A DNA stretch of 64,000 bases, from positions 156,980 to 220,979 of the forward strand of contig NZ_MLAO01000002.1 in assembly GCF_002272835.1 (NCBI RefSeq). The letters are read 5' to 3'. The notes below the pieces were generated by a model. That model was given only the letters and a program-made list of their open reading frames with translations. It was not told where the DNA came from and did not search any database. Position 1 is the first letter of the stretch. The number at the start of each line of letters is the position of its first letter. Of this stretch, positions 57,183 to 64,000 are shown piece after piece. Made by a program: the position numbers and the translations under genes. The stretch comes from Helicobacter sp. 11S03491-1 (GTDB lineage: Bacteria > Campylobacterota > Campylobacteria > Campylobacterales > Helicobacteraceae).

Positions 57183-58818
57183 ATGTCTTTGAAAAATAAT
57201 GCGATTTACATCATCATGCTCGTTGTTTTGATTTTTTTTGCTTATATGGATTATCGGTATTTGGATATTCAATTTTTACCCGCTACAAGTGGGGATGAAT
57301 TTCCTCAATTTTATCAACTGTTCAACATGTATGAAGGGCTTAAACAATTCAATATAGAAAAATTTTTTCGTTTTGAATTTTATAATTATGGTTTTGGCTG
57401 GTACTTACTCAATTTATTAGCCGTTATTCCCTTTCATATATTGCATTCCGAATCTATGGCAATTTTTGCCCCAAGAGTGCTTAATGGTCTTTTCAGCGTG
57501 ATGTGTTTGTGGATGGTATATAAGATTTCTTGTCTTTATCTCAGAAGATTATATGCTTATGGAATTGTTTTACTATTTTTAAGCATGCCCGGATTTTATT
57601 TGGAGGGTTATATTTTTAAACCTGATGTCTTGCAGGCGTTTTTTCTTTTGTGGTGTGTATTTTTGTTTATGCTTGATGATTTTAGATTTGGCAAAAATTA
57701 TTATCTGGCTATCGGTGTTTTTGGTTTGGGGGTTGGCGTGGCGAAATTTCAGGCTGTCATGTTTTTTCCAATGGTATATGCTTATATTTTGCTGCCATTT
57801 TTTGTAGATAAAAAAGCATTTCCCTTTAAGAAAGTGTTTTATCATGGAATATTTTCTTCTGCAATGATTTTATTCATATGGATTTTGAGTAATCCGTATT
57901 TATTGCATCCAAGAGGTTTTAGGGCTTGGTGGGAAATGTTTATTATCAATATGCATAGCAATGCTACTAATCATGGTAACAATATTCATGTATCTTTAGG
58001 GGATAAAATTTTTGGCATTATAGATATTTATTATTTGGAAATTTTTGTATTTGTTATTTTATGTCTTGTGTTTTTAGGTTTGTTGGGAAAATTTTTGTAT
58101 CTGAGATCAAAGCATTGTTCTTATAGGATTTCTCATACAGATATATTTATTGTTATAGGTGTGGGTGTTTTTGTAAGTTTGGCTTATTTATTGTTTGGTG
58201 TCAATAAAGCTTGGAGCAATTACTATATTAGCACATTTTATTTGGGGATTTTATTATTTATTCCTATTTTAATGGTTTCAAAAATCAGGCATTGGACGCT
58301 CCTTATTCTTTTGATTTTACAAATTTGCGGGGGGGGGGGGGCAAAATGGAGGTTATAAGCTTGCATTTACGAAATATACTCAAGATCTCTGTAAAAACTA
58401 TGCTCAAAGTAAGGAGCTTGTCGCAATGCTAAAGCCAATCGTAGAGAAATTACATTCACAACAACACACAATTAATATTTTGACAGACACCCCTTCTTTT
58501 GAATTTAAAAAATTAGGATTAGAAGGAAAAAATATTTATCAAACATTTGGGCAGCTTTTGGGAGAGATGATTTCTTTAGAGGAATTTATGAAAAAATCTC
58601 ATTCAAAAAATCAGGCATTTTTTATTCCTAAAGATATTATTGTTCTTTCAAAACAGAGTGTTTTCTTTAATCCAAAAGATCAAGCCATGAAAGAAGAATT
58701 ATCAGATACCCTAGCTTGTATTCAAGCACTCCAAAACAATCAATATGGCTATAAAAAAGCTATAGAATCCAAAGATTTTGTCATCTATGTAAAATCACCC
58801 TATAAGGATAAACAATGA
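57183..58818 (+). CDS. GT-C membrane glycosyltransferase, phase-variable (OFF)
   Basis: ArnT/PMT-like glycosyltransferase using a polyprenyl-phosphate sugar on the periplasmic face. ~10-11 TM helices; the TM1-TM2 loop holds SGDEF with the acidic pair expected of GT-C catalysis. Frame 1 (57183-58358) hits a G13 tract and ends four codons later (AKWRL-stop). The C-terminal periplasmic part (NGGYKLAFTKYTQDLCKNYA... to 58818) is in another frame; 12 or 15 Gs would give a 544-residue protein. As sequenced, a 391-residue truncated form lacking the C-terminal domain would be made. It overlaps the next gene by four bases. Confidence 0.83.
58329..58341 (+). repeat. Poly-G tract (G13) in GT-C glycosyltransferase gene
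   Basis: Thirteen Gs right after the last TM helix (LILQIC-GGGG), the same design as in the UbiA-like gene. -1 or +2 joins the membrane and C-terminal parts; present length OFF. Confidence 0.93.
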
Positions 58819-60026
58819 TATTTTTTGAGATGTTTTTTAAAAAAACAAAAGATATTATGGTAAAAATATTTGAAAAATATCAATTAATTTTTATGATGAT
58901 TTTTATTTTTATCTTTATTCGAATTTCCTATAAAACCTTAAAAGAAGCTATAAATAGCAGTGTAGATATGCAATGGTATCCTTCTGTACAATATTGGGGT
59001 AGAGGAATTAGCAATGCTATTAATCCCTATATTGCCTATCTCAATCATGATACATTTATGTCTCAAGGACCTAATTATATGCCTATGCTTTATGTATTGA
59101 TGTATCCATTTGCTTTAATGGATTTTGAAGGGGCAAAAATAGCTTATGGATTTTTGAATATCTTATGTTTTTTAGGCACATTATGGCTATTTTTTCGAAG
59201 TAAAATTTCCTTAGCATTTTTGGTTTTGATGAGTCTTTTTGTCCTGGTTGGATATACATTTGAAAATGTGATGGGCAATGGGCAATTTGCTTTGATTTTA
59301 GGATTCTTTGTCGTCTTAGCTTATAAATATCGCCAAAATTTTTTTATTTTGACTTTGTGCTTGAGTATTGTGTTGATAAAATACTCCTTTGGAATCCCCA
59401 TATTGCTTGGATTTTTTCTAGCGCGATATTATAAAGAAGCCCTTCTGGCAGGCTTGATAAATTTTTTATTTTTTATTCTTTTTGCTTTTGAATTTCATAC
59501 AAGTATTTTAGAGTCATTGTTGCTTCCTTTGAAAGTAAGTCAAGATGCTACAGGTATTGGACCTTCAGATTTGATGAGTTTATCTAGAATTGTATTTGGC
59601 AATCATTTCTTGATGGCTACCAATCCATTTGTGTGGATGATTGGAGTTATTTATGGTATTTATATCTTTTGTATTTTAATATTTCGTCCTTGCCTTAGTC
59701 TTATTGTTTCTTCTTCTATTTTGCTATCTTTGGGGACTTTTTATCATTTAGGCTATGATCATTATATGTTTTTTATAGCTATTTTAATTGCAAAAAATCA
59801 TCTAAAATCAACACATTTTTCAATGATTTTTCTGATTTTATTGGCATTATTTTTTTGGTTTGGGAATCGCTTAAAGAGCTTTCATTTATGGGAAGGAGAT
59901 TATTTTTGGGCAATGAATATGGGTGTGGTTTTTTGTTCTGTGATGAGTGCCATCATAATCATAACTGCATTTGCAATACTTTTGGGCCAAAAGTTTAAAA
60001 AACAAGCAATACAACAAAAGGATTAA
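58815..60026 (+). CDS. GT87-like polyprenol-phosphate-sugar glycosyltransferase
   Basis: 403-residue integral membrane protein, ~10 TM helices, DUF2029/GT87-like: VDMQWYPSVQYWGRGISN (acidic loop after TM1), NPYIAYLNHDT, and GNGQFALILGFFVVLAYKYR, the NGQ motif typical of GT87. GT87 includes the mycobacterial arabinosyltransferase AftC and mannosyltransferase PimE, which use polyprenyl-phosphate pentose or mannose. It overlaps the previous frame by four bases. No repeat tract; constitutive by frame. Confidence 0.7.
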   Translation: MIFFEMFFKKTKDIMVKIFEKYQLIFMMIFIFIFIRISYKTLKEAINSSVDMQWYPSVQYWGRGISNAINPYIAYLNHDTFMSQGPNYMPMLYVLMYPFALMDFEGAKIAYGFLNILCFLGTLWLFFRSKISLAFLVLMSLFVLVGYTFENVMGNGQFALILGFFVVLAYKYRQNFFILTLCLSIVLIKYSFGIPILLGFFLARYYKEALLAGLINFLFFILFAFEFHTSILESLLLPLKVSQDATGIGPSDLMSLSRIVFGNHFLMATNPFVWMIGVIYGIYIFCILIFRPCLSLIVSSSILLSLGTFYHLGYDHYMFFIAILIAKNHLKSTHFSMIFLILLALFFWFGNRLKSFHLWEGDYFWAMNMGVVFCSVMSAIIIITAFAILLGQKFKKQAIQQKD

Positions 60027-60027
60027 A

Positions 60028-60390
60028 ATGATTCAATTTATCCCGCTTATTTTATTTTCGGTGGCTTTGAATGCTTTTGCCCAGTTGTTTATCAAAAAAG
60101 GCATGCTAAATTTAGGCGCCCTTGATTTGAGCTTTGATTTTATTTTGAGAGGTTTGGGAAATATATATCTTTGGATAGGAATGTTTTGCTATGGAGTGAG
60201 TATTTTATCGTGGATGGCTGTGCTTTCAAAAGTTAATGTAAGCGTTGCTTATCCTTTCTTAGGAGTTGGTTTTATTCTTTCTGCCATTATTGCTTATTAT
60301 ATTTTTGGAGAACCTTTGACGTTTTATAAAATTATTGGAATTGGGCTTATTTGTGTAGGGTTAGTATTTTTGACTATGAGCAAAGGATAG
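60028..60390 (+). CDS. SMR/ArnE-type polyprenyl-phosphate-sugar flippase
   Basis: 120 residues, four TM helices, EmrE-like (LNAFAQLFIKKGMLN, SWMAVLSKVNVSVAYPFLGV, GEPLTFYKIIGIGLICVG). In glycolipid operons such proteins (ArnE/ArnF-like) flip undecaprenyl-phosphate sugars. ATG 60028 is chosen for its AAAAGGA ribosome site; the frame is open further upstream inside the previous gene. Confidence 0.82.
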   Translation: MIQFIPLILFSVALNAFAQLFIKKGMLNLGALDLSFDFILRGLGNIYLWIGMFCYGVSILSWMAVLSKVNVSVAYPFLGVGFILSAIIAYYIFGEPLTFYKIIGIGLICVGLVFLTMSKG

Positions 60391-60393
60391 GCA

Positions 60394-61356
60394 ATGAGGT
60401 GTATTGTTGTAGGAGGAAGTGGTTTTTTGGGGGAATATGCAGTAGATTTACTTCTGGAAAATGGCTATGAAGTTGTGATTTTGGATATTTCAATGCCCAA
60501 AAAATCCACTAAAGCAGAATTTTTTCAGATTGATTTAACAAAAGATTTTGATTTTGATTTTTTTGATGATGATGTCGTGATTCATTTGGCAGCCAGACAA
60601 TACCATCAAAAGCCACCAAGAAAAGATAGAAAAAAATATTTTTTTGATTTAAATTATTTTGGCACAAAAAAACTTTTAGAAGTTATGGAAACCCATCATT
60701 GTAAAAATCTAATTTATTTTAGCACAGACATGGTCTATGGCAAGCCATTGTATTTGCCACTGGATCCTAATCACCCCAAAAATCCATTTGGTCAATATGG
60801 TCGGAGTAAGTTAGAATCTGAAAAGCTTTGTGATGTGTATAGAAACAAAGGGTTTTGTATTACGATATTTCGTCCTAGAATGATTGTAGGGAGAGGAAGA
60901 TTTGGAATTTTGACTAAATTATTTAAGCTTATGGATTTGGGTTTGCCTATTCCTCTGATAGGAGATGGAAAGAATTGTTATCAAATGGTGAGTGTCAAGG
61001 ATTGTGCAAGTGCTATTTTGCTTGCCATAAAACATCAAATTCCTAATGTTGCCCTCAATCTGGGCAGTCAAAATCCCCCTCAGGTAAAAACATTATTACA
61101 AGAGAGTATTCATAAGGTAGGTTCTAAATCCAAAGTGATCCCTACTTGTGCAAGATTGGTTAAATATTGTATCCAATTGTTGGGTTTATTGGGTATAGAA
61201 ATTTTATATAAAGAGCAGTATGAAATAGCAGATAAACAATACATTCTCGATATTACACAAACAAAAAATATTCTGGGTTGGGAGCCTTTGTATCAAGATA
61301 AAGATATGCTTATAGAGGCTTATGAAGAATATAAACAAAACTATCATCAAAAATGA
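60394..61356 (+). CDS. NAD-dependent epimerase/dehydratase (extended SDR)
   Basis: 320-residue extended short-chain dehydrogenase: Rossmann GGSGFLGEYAV (~7-17), catalytic Tyr-Lys in QYGRSKLESEK (~134-144) and the FRPRMIVGRGRFG substrate loop. C-terminal region typical of sugar epimerases. In this operon it could epimerise the sugar (ribose to arabinose in DprE-like logic, though DprE1 is flavin-dependent) or act on a nucleotide sugar. Three bases after the flippase gene. Confidence 0.83.
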   Translation: MRCIVVGGSGFLGEYAVDLLLENGYEVVILDISMPKKSTKAEFFQIDLTKDFDFDFFDDDVVIHLAARQYHQKPPRKDRKKYFFDLNYFGTKKLLEVMETHHCKNLIYFSTDMVYGKPLYLPLDPNHPKNPFGQYGRSKLESEKLCDVYRNKGFCITIFRPRMIVGRGRFGILTKLFKLMDLGLPIPLIGDGKNCYQMVSVKDCASAILLAIKHQIPNVALNLGSQNPPQVKTLLQESIHKVGSKSKVIPTCARLVKYCIQLLGLLGIEILYKEQYEIADKQYILDITQTKNILGWEPLYQDKDMLIEAYEEYKQNYHQK

Positions 61357-61369
61357 CACAAGGCAAGCA

Positions 61370-61963
61370 TTGAAAAATATAGCATTTTTTGATTTTGATG
61401 GAACGATAAGTAAGAGTGATAGTTTATTTTTATTTGTTAAGTTTTTGGTCGGTAAAAAGCGGTTTTATGTTGGGATTTTGACACATATACATATTTTATT
61501 AGGTTATTTAATGGGGATTTTGAGCAACCATTATGCCAAAGAGAGACTAAGTAAATATTTTTTTAAGGGTTTGGCACAAGGTGAGTTTTTGAATATTTCC
61601 AAAGATTTTTTGCCAATCTTAACAAGCATAATTAAAAATTCTGCTCTTAAAAAAATTCAATGGCATCAAAATCGAGGGGATAAGGTTGTTATCGTCAGCG
61701 CGAGTTTTGAAGAATACCTCAAACCTTTATGTGAAGAATTAAGGGTAGATTGTATCGGCACGACTTTAGAAGTCATAAATGGCAAATTGAGTGGGAAATT
61801 TGCTACCCCAAATTGTTATGGAAAAGAAAAGCTTAATCGTATTTTGGCAATATATAATCTGTCAGATTATGAAAAAATCTATGCTTATGGAGATAGCAGG
61901 GGTGATGAAGAGATGTTGGCATTGGCTTTGGAAGAAAATAGATTTTATAGATATTTCAAATAA
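61370..61963 (+). CDS. HAD-IB family phosphatase
   Basis: 197 residues; DFDGTISKSDSLFLF carries the nucleophile and general acid Asp, SASFEEYLKP motif II, KEKLNRIL Lys and YGDSRGDEEMLALA motif IV. SerB-like HAD-IB phosphatase. In the mycobacterial scheme decaprenyl-phosphoryl-ribose 5-phosphate must be dephosphorylated (there by an unrelated PAP2-type protein); this enzyme could do that job (inference). TTG 61370 is preferred (AAGG six bases upstream) over ATG 61322, which overlaps the epimerase. Confidence 0.85.
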   Translation: MKNIAFFDFDGTISKSDSLFLFVKFLVGKKRFYVGILTHIHILLGYLMGILSNHYAKERLSKYFFKGLAQGEFLNISKDFLPILTSIIKNSALKKIQWHQNRGDKVVIVSASFEEYLKPLCEELRVDCIGTTLEVINGKLSGKFATPNCYGKEKLNRILAIYNLSDYEKIYAYGDSRGDEEMLALALEENRFYRYFK

Positions 61964-61999
61964 TGTATAATAGCGCAATTAGTTTCCAAAAGGGTAATA

Positions 62000-63025
62000 A
62001 TGAAAAAGTATGTTGTAGCAGTTGTTGGAGCAAGTGGAGCAGTGGGTGAAGAGATTTTTAAGATACTCCAAGAGAGGGATTTTCCCATTAAAAAATTAGT
62101 ACCTCTTGCAAGTGCCAGGAGTGCAGGGGAAGAAATAGAAGCACTCGGGCAAAGGTATAAAATTTTAGAAACAACTCATGATATTTTTGAAAAAGAGGGG
62201 GTCGAAATCGCCTTTTTTTCTGCCGGGGGGAGTGTAAGCGCAGAATTTGCTCCCAGTGCTACCAAAGCAGGAGCACTTGTTATAGACAATACAAGTCATT
62301 TTCGTATGAATCCTGATGTCCCCCTCGTAGTCCCGGAAGTAAATCCTGATGATATTATTCAATGGAAAAAAACAGGCATTATTGCCAATCCAAATTGTTC
62401 AACAATCCAAATGGTGCAGGTTTTATACCCTTTGCATAAAAAATTTGAAATCAAAAGGGTAGATGTAAGCACTTATCAGGCAGTCAGCGGTGCCGGAAAA
62501 AAGGGGATGGAAGAGCTTGTAATGCAAATGCAGAAATTTTTTGCATTTGAACTTGATGAGTGCGAACCCAAAGCATTTGCTCACCGCATTGCTTTGAATT
62601 TGATCCCCCATATTGATGTCTTTATGCCTAATGATTATACAAAAGAAGAAATGAAAATGCTCAAAGAGACAAACAAAATCCTCCATAGTGATTTTGCTTT
62701 AAGCGCAACATGTGTGCGGGTCCCTGTTTTGAGAAGTCATAGCGAGGCAATTACTATTCATTTTTCTACAGAAGTTGAGGTTATTCAAGCAAGAGAAATT
62801 CTTCAAAAATCTCCAAATATTGTAGTGGTTGATAACCCTCAAGAAAGTCTTTACCCCATGCCTGCCCTTGCTACAGATACAGATGAGACTTATGTAGGTA
62901 GGATTCGAAGCGATCTTTATGATAAGAAAATTTTGCATTTATGGTGCGTGGCTGATCAAATACGGGTAGGCGCAGCTACTAACGCAGTCAAAATTGCTCA
63001 AAAATGGACGCAAATCCAAGGCTAG
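62000..63025 (+). CDS. asd: Aspartate-semialdehyde dehydrogenase
   Basis: NADPH-dependent enzyme of the lysine/DAP/threonine/methionine pathway. 341 residues. GASGAVGEEIFKILQER cofactor loop, IIANPNCSTIQMV with the catalytic Cys (~131), CVRVPVLRSHSEAITI substrate region. ATG with AAAGGG upstream. Confidence 0.97.
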   Translation: MKKYVVAVVGASGAVGEEIFKILQERDFPIKKLVPLASARSAGEEIEALGQRYKILETTHDIFEKEGVEIAFFSAGGSVSAEFAPSATKAGALVIDNTSHFRMNPDVPLVVPEVNPDDIIQWKKTGIIANPNCSTIQMVQVLYPLHKKFEIKRVDVSTYQAVSGAGKKGMEELVMQMQKFFAFELDECEPKAFAHRIALNLIPHIDVFMPNDYTKEEMKMLKETNKILHSDFALSATCVRVPVLRSHSEAITIHFSTEVEVIQAREILQKSPNIVVVDNPQESLYPMPALATDTDETYVGRIRSDLYDKKILHLWCVADQIRVGAATNAVKIAQKWTQIQG

Positions 63026-63030
63026 GAATA

Positions 63031-63216
63031 TCAAAATAGTTCCTCAATATCTAATCTTTCTCTGGCAATGAGAGTGGAAGGATAGAGGATTTGCAAATGA
63101 GGTAAGAGAATTTTATGATTGAGGGTAGGGTCATCATCATGGCGATCCGGATAATAATTGGAGATAATCAAACAGACAAAAGATCTCCAAATCTTATAAA
63201 TAATTTGTTTTTTGCA
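63031..63216 (-). pseudogene. 3' remnant of an unrecognised gene
   Basis: Minus-strand frame without start: VCLIISNYYPDRHDDDPTLN, then HKILLPHLQILYPSTLIARE and RLDIEELF-stop. It reads as a real C-terminus; upstream it is closed by a TAA and the sequence beyond is non-coding. Family not recognised. Confidence 0.4.
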
Positions 63217-63905
63217 ATAACTGCGCTTTTATGATTTTGCAATGCTTTGAATCTTATTTTCATTCAAAATACATATTAATTTTGCCGGATTGTCTGATAG
63301 CAAACTTTTTGGAGGAAATCTTCCTGATGACACTCTTAGCTACGTCTCCATTATTTTATAACCCACTCATAAGATATTTTATAAAATGATGTTCTATAGA
63401 TATGGAATATTTGTCTTCTCCATGATTATTATTTTTTCAGTTCCATTTGGATTTCTTACCATTTATGATTATCCAAATCCAATAGCAATACAAGTTCTAC
63501 AAGCTTATATTCTTTAATCTTTTCTTGCTATTATTTTTTCTTTATCAATCTCTCATGATTATTTCTCAATATAGCTTTCAGATTCTCTTATTCTTTATTG
63601 AGATTAATCATTTGAAAAATATTTTAGAGTTTATAAACATAATTATAGACTAAAATTAAATCTTAAAGTGTCTCAAAGTTCCTATTTTGATATGAGATCT
63701 TATAAGCATTCTATACTAATCCTAACCTTTCGTGTTCCAATATAGTGTCCATTGTATCAAATTATATTTTTTGGGTTATTTGTGCGCACTTAAAGACTCA
63801 GATAGTATTTATCTCCGGCAACAAACTTAATCACATAGAAATCCAAATTTAAAACTTGATGAGATTTTTGAAAAACTTCTGAGTAATCTTTGAAATATTC
63901 TCTCT
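63217..63905. other. Intergenic without recognised content
   Basis: About 690 AT-rich bases; no open frame or RNA gene recognised. Possibly more decayed coding sequence linked to the flanking remnant. Confidence 0.4.
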
Positions 63906-64000
63906 TTATTCCTCAATTTCAGAAAGTGTTTTTAGAATATCTTCCATGTTGGGTTTAAAGATATGTTTGTTGCGTAATTCTTCTTCAGAGACATGTTTCC
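63906..64000 (-). CDS. C-terminal end of an unknown gene (cut by window edge)
   Basis: Minus-strand frame entering from the right edge: KHVSEEELRNKHIFKPNMED then ILKTLSEIEE and TAA at 63906-63908. Charged, protein-like sequence. Whether the gene is intact cannot be seen. Family not recognised. Confidence 0.4.
   Translation of the reverse strand, partial: KHVSEEELRNKHIFKPNMEDILKTLSEIEE

Overview
The window comes from an AT-rich Helicobacter-like member of the Campylobacterota, probably not H. pylori itself. Two gene runs match H. pylori order as I know it: nfu / small TPR protein / murE / tal / rplY / pth / lptG (like HP1492-HP1498) and ruvA / DUF342 protein / murJ / cysS (like HP0883-HP0886). 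A third run, pgpA / ATP-sulfurylase-like / HP1021-type regulator / ispDF, matches a typical Campylobacter cluster. Helicobacter habits are plain: TTG and GTG starts, short spacers, poly-G contingency tracts and several restriction-modification systems.

Layout. 0-8 kb: partial uvrB; a decayed, AGTC-repeat type III mod gene; a type II restriction-modification pair coupled to the end of uvrA. 8.1-16.4 kb: a tight six-gene operon (hydantoinase, N-carbamoyl amidohydrolase, DUF917 protein, urocanase homologue, MHS transporter, aromatic-ammonia-lyase homologue). It looks like histidine utilisation, but the lyase lacks the Ala-Ser-Gly MIO triad, the urocanase lacks its active-site Cys and hutI/hutG are absent. 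The set fits ergothioneine breakdown to glutamate far better. 17.2-22.5 kb: a giant VacA-like autotransporter behind a G14 tract, apparently OFF, with an unusual charged tail after the barrel. 23-25.2 kb: a HEAT-repeat/N4-cytosine methylase with a CfrBI-like endonuclease. 25.7-32.1 kb: divergent metal/siderophore uptake units (TonB receptor-permease-ATPase; two paralogous proteins of unknown function plus a binding protein).

32-51.6 kb is housekeeping: ruvA, DUF342, murJ, cysS, pgpA, ATP-sulfurylase-like, HP1021-like, ispDF, thiC, mrp, lptG, pth, rplY, tal, murE, nfu. Between these lie decayed gene fragments (Fic-like at 37.6 kb; others near 44 and 45.8 kb). 51.9-54.2 kb: an FrpB-type TonB receptor with a near-ideal Fur palindrome; then a PoxB-type pyruvate oxidase.

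56.3-62 kb: a six-gene operon (UbiA-type phosphoribosyl/prenyl transferase, GT-C glycosyltransferase, GT87 protein, SMR flippase, SDR epimerase, HAD phosphatase). It resembles polyprenyl-phosphate-pentofuranose (decaprenyl-phosphoryl-arabinose-type) glycan pathways. Its first two genes each carry a poly-G tract (G12, G13), and both are out of frame as sequenced. asd and gene remnants close the window.

The most notable systems are the ergothioneine operon with an apparently exported lyase, the doubly phase-variable pentose-glycan operon, the tailed autotransporter and the paralogous protein pair in the metal locus. No tRNA, rRNA, CRISPR array or insertion sequence was recognised.
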